Shown here piece by piece: positions 61,562 through 64,000 of a stretch of 64,000 nucleotides of DNA. This DNA comes from Pythium myriotylum. Lineage: Eukaryota > Oomycota > Peronosporomycetes > Pythiales > Pythiaceae. Positions within the stretch are counted from its first letter, which is position 1. The number at the start of each line of letters is the position of its first letter. The notes below the pieces were generated by a model. That model saw nothing but the letters and a program-made list of their open reading frames with translations, had not been told where the DNA came from and searched no databases. The DNA lies in NCBI GenBank assembly GCA_023091665.1, contig JALJCQ010000015.1, positions 2,728,001 through 2,792,000 on the forward strand. Reading direction: 5' to 3'. Made by a program: the position numbers and the translations under genes.

Positions 61562-62862
61562 CATAGACTAAATTTCGGCCGTGATTTTCATCTTGATCTG
61601 ACACAGACCAATTTCTGTATTATTGTCCCGTAAATCCGGTGTCATAGTCAGTCTGGTGCAGACTAACCGATTAGTCGGTAGCAACATTTATCCTATTGTT
61701 TGAAGAAAACGGAGCAGTGACTAATCCCATTCTCGGTACTACATGATCGTTCTGGGTGGGCTGTATCTAGACCGTGTCCAATTCTTGAAGTGGGAAGGAC
61801 GGAAGGAAGATCTAAAAGGAAGACATCAGCTTTGACTCCATAGATTAGGCAGTGCATGAAGAATTCAGTAGAATGTAATGCAATCTTCAAAACCTCCATT
61901 TGCTCGAGGTCACGCCACAAATATACTAGAAATGCCGTAAAGAGCCAATCTCATCGGTCATCCAACTAAGCAAATCGATCTCGCCAAAAATGAAGGGTAC
62001 AAGAGGACGAGTGATACGCGGTAGCTACTCATAGTGAGCTGCGCTGAGTTCAGGCGAATGACCCTTCTTTTAACCAGACTCAAAGCATCGTGGTGGCAGG
62101 CATTTACTAACTTCTTGAAGCGGAGTAGCTATCACTAGGAGTCTCCAGTCTGCACTATTGGACGAGTCTCCGTGAACGCGTCTATAGTGGTCTATAGTGT
62201 ATTTCCCCATTCTGGGGATATACACTATAGAATTATCATCGGCGTATTCGACACTGGGGACCCCAGTGTCGAAGACGCAAAAACAAAAAATACCATGACA
62301 TGGTGTTTTTTTTGTCTAACACATTGTGTTGGATGCTGTTCAACTCTTTTCAACGAATGGCGAAACCGATTGCCCAGAATGTACACCGCAGCAAGCACTC
62401 CAACAGATCGTTTGTGTCACAAACTTTTAGATGGCAGTTTAATCTAGAACGGGAAACTTCAAATATATTTTTCGAATCCGAACGATTCGCGTGTCGGCCA
62501 GTTCTGCGGATGCAACACCACGATACAGTGTAATACTCGCTCGCCAACACGCTCCGGTCCAACCCCTCTGGAGATGCAGACCCCAAACAATACTAGAGTC
62601 TCAGCTAATTGTGAGCATTCACCTAGACCAGTAAACCGTGCCTTCAAAAAACAAACAAACTTCTTAACAGAGCATCTATTTGATATTGATGATCTGCATT
62701 CAAACAATGGCAACGCGGAATGCCTAACAACTCAACAAGATCGCTTGGCACATCAACTTCAAGACGGGGGTTGGATCTACTCGAGTAGTAGCGTACAATC
62801 ATTTGAGGATTGGAACTCGACTGCAAACGATTGTACGCCTATTTGGCAAACGCGACGCAGTG
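61562..62862. other. Spacer duplicated from 22.0-23.1 kb
   Basis: Similar in blocks to the spacer between BT1 genes 3 and 4, for example GGACGGAAGGAAGATCTAAA near 61798 and TTTCAACGAATGGC near 62348. It is about 225 bp longer than the other copy, partly because of the hairpin cluster at 62193-62330. No gene seen. Confidence 0.6.
62193..62330. repeat. Cluster of four consecutive hairpins
   Basis: Stem 1: TATAGTGTATTTCCCC (62193) with its complement ending at 62229, 15 of 16 matching. Stem 2: GCGTATTCGACACTGGGG (62242) with its complement ending at 62278, 17 of 18 matching and a 1-nt loop. Stem 3: A-rich arm ACAAAAAATACCAT with ATGGTGTTTT (62283-62315). Stem 4: AACAC/GTGTT (62318-62330). Absent from the sister spacer. 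Confidence 0.75.
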
Positions 62863-64000
62863 ATGACACCCAGTCGGACCTGTTTCCGCACCTCCCAGCT
62901 TGGCCCTCCCGTTGGTAATGTGCTCCTCGAAGATCGGGATTTCAATGCCAACAATCGAGAACAACTCGATCTACCACTGGCGAACGCTACATCAAGGGCC
63001 GAGCCGCCACGACATGAACGCAAATATCACTGTGACAACACACCTCACCGCGGGGCCAACGAAGCGCGACTTCACCGCCTGTACGAAACCCCAGCTTCCG
63101 AGAACTCGCTCAACACTGTCCCATTTCTCTTCGGTGCTATCCGACCCGGCGGTATCGTCGATCTGTCCTCCAGCCGCCATGTTGGCCTTCCTCTGAACTG
63201 GGCCATTATTGGGTTCTTCGACGCTGCTGTCGCTGCGATATTGTACCCACTGCTCTGTGTATACCTTGGGTGCAGTGGGGAGCAGCTAAACGCAGTGCAT
63301 GCACTGTTTAGTGTACCGCGACTATTCAAGTTCCTCGTTGGATACCTTAGCGATTGCTTCCCCATCCACCGTCAACGTCGGAAGCCATATATGATTATCG
63401 GATGGATCGTCTTGATGATCTTCATGGGCGCCATCGTCTTCTTCAAGCATCCTACTCCCTACATGCTCGACGGTGTCGTCGCGAACAGTGACGCCGATAT
63501 ACAAGGCCTGCGCTACGTGATGATGATGCTTGCTGGTATGTTTGGACATTTGTTATGCACAGTGGCGTGCGAAGGGATGATGATTGAGTTTTCTCATCGT
63601 GAGGGCGAATATGGGCGAGGACGAGTGCAGTGCTTGTGTGTTTTGTCACGGTTCGCCGGCGAAGCTCTTGGCGGAATCTCGACATCCCTTGCTTTGAATA
63701 GCGCTGAATTTGGTGGCTCGTTTGCTGCTGCAGTCCCTCTCCGTGTTGTATTTGCAACGTATGTTCTCTTCGCAGCTACAGGACTCGCAGTGACGATGTT
63801 TTTCGTGACTGATGAGAAGACACCGATGAGCACTCAACGCGTCAGCACTCAGCTTCGTCGCACTTGGGACAATCTTCAGAAGCCAGTGGTATGGCATATC
63901 ACAGTAGTCGGCTTCTTCATCTTCGCCGGCATGTACTTCAGACCTTTCGAGTTGACCCAAGGGTACCGAGATTGGCTCGGGGCCTCATCACTCACGATCC
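62863..64000 (+). CDS. BT1-family transporter, gene 5 (copy of gene 4, 3' end outside window)
   Basis: Open from the ATG at 62863 (MTPSRTCFRTSQLGPPVG) to the window end, 379 codons without a stop. Co-linear with gene 4 at a constant offset of 39,744 bp and with no indels. The first ~60 codons differ at many positions (for example the N-terminal ~12 residues). From about 63041 on, every position I compared is identical to gene 4, including the reading frames on both strands. It has GYLSDCFPIHRQRRKPYMI and CEGMMIEFSHREGEYGRGR. It is presumably a functional folate/biopterin-type carrier if the missing 3' third is intact. Confidence 0.85.
   Translation, partial: MTPSRTCFRTSQLGPPVGNVLLEDRDFNANNREQLDLPLANATSRAEPPRHERKYHCDNTPHRGANEARLHRLYETPASENSLNTVPFLFGAIRPGGIVDLSSSRHVGLPLNWAIIGFFDAAVAAILYPLLCVYLGCSGEQLNAVHALFSVPRLFKFLVGYLSDCFPIHRQRRKPYMIIGWIVLMIFMGAIVFFKHPTPYMLDGVVANSDADIQGLRYVMMMLAGMFGHLLCTVACEGMMIEFSHREGEYGRGRVQCLCVLSRFAGEALGGISTSLALNSAEFGGSFAAAVPLRVVFATYVLFAATGLAVTMFFVTDEKTPMSTQRVSTQLRRTWDNLQKPVVWHITVVGFFIFAGMYFRPFELTQGYRDWLGASSLTI

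Overview
The window looks like nuclear DNA of an oomycete, most likely a Phytophthora or close Peronosporales relative. The evidence is short GT-AG introns (about 60-95 nt) in otherwise compact genes, a temptin-like secreted protein, an expanded tandem family of BT1-type folate-biopterin transporters, oomycete-type pogo and piggyBac transposases, and a very dense layer of broken transposable elements. No prokaryotic operons, CRISPR arrays or rRNA are present.

Layout. Positions 1-13.5 kb are a gene-rich, all minus-strand block: the GID/CTLH ubiquitin-ligase subunit RMD5 (six exons, cut by the window edge), a DUF6818-like DNA-binding coiled-coil protein, two large paralogous LRR-like proteins, a secreted temptin-like protein with a Pro/Ala-rich tail, and a large multi-pass membrane protein. 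From 14.7 to 24.9 kb lie four plus-strand BT1 transporter genes in tandem; the third is broken by a short tandem duplication and a small deletion. From about 25 to 61.4 kb comes a block of mobile DNA: a solo LTR, a Helitron with a stop between its Rep and helicase halves, two small OB-fold-like ORFs, a broken SET gene, a decayed piggyBac, a tRNA-derived SINE, a MULE-like trace, and a Copia element whose internal blocks are inverted. A small host-like island follows (Myb-like gene, N4BP2-like P-loop kinase, C2H2-SET gene, broken coiled-coil gene), then a pogo pseudogene with two introns, a second piggyBac, a MITE and an apparently intact mariner with terminal inverted repeats. At 61.4 kb the transporter array resumes: a 3' fragment of a BT1 gene, a spacer and a fifth BT1 gene (cut by the window edge). 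This repeats the arrangement at 21.9-24.9 kb, and the fifth gene appears identical to gene 4 over its last ~960 bp.

The block from 25 to 61.4 kb therefore reads as an interruption of a tandem transporter array, together with a segmental duplication or gene conversion across it. Nearly every mobile-element gene is damaged; the mariner is the exception. Many stop codons are compatible with single C-to-T or G-to-A changes. Coding starts given here use ATG codons unless stated.
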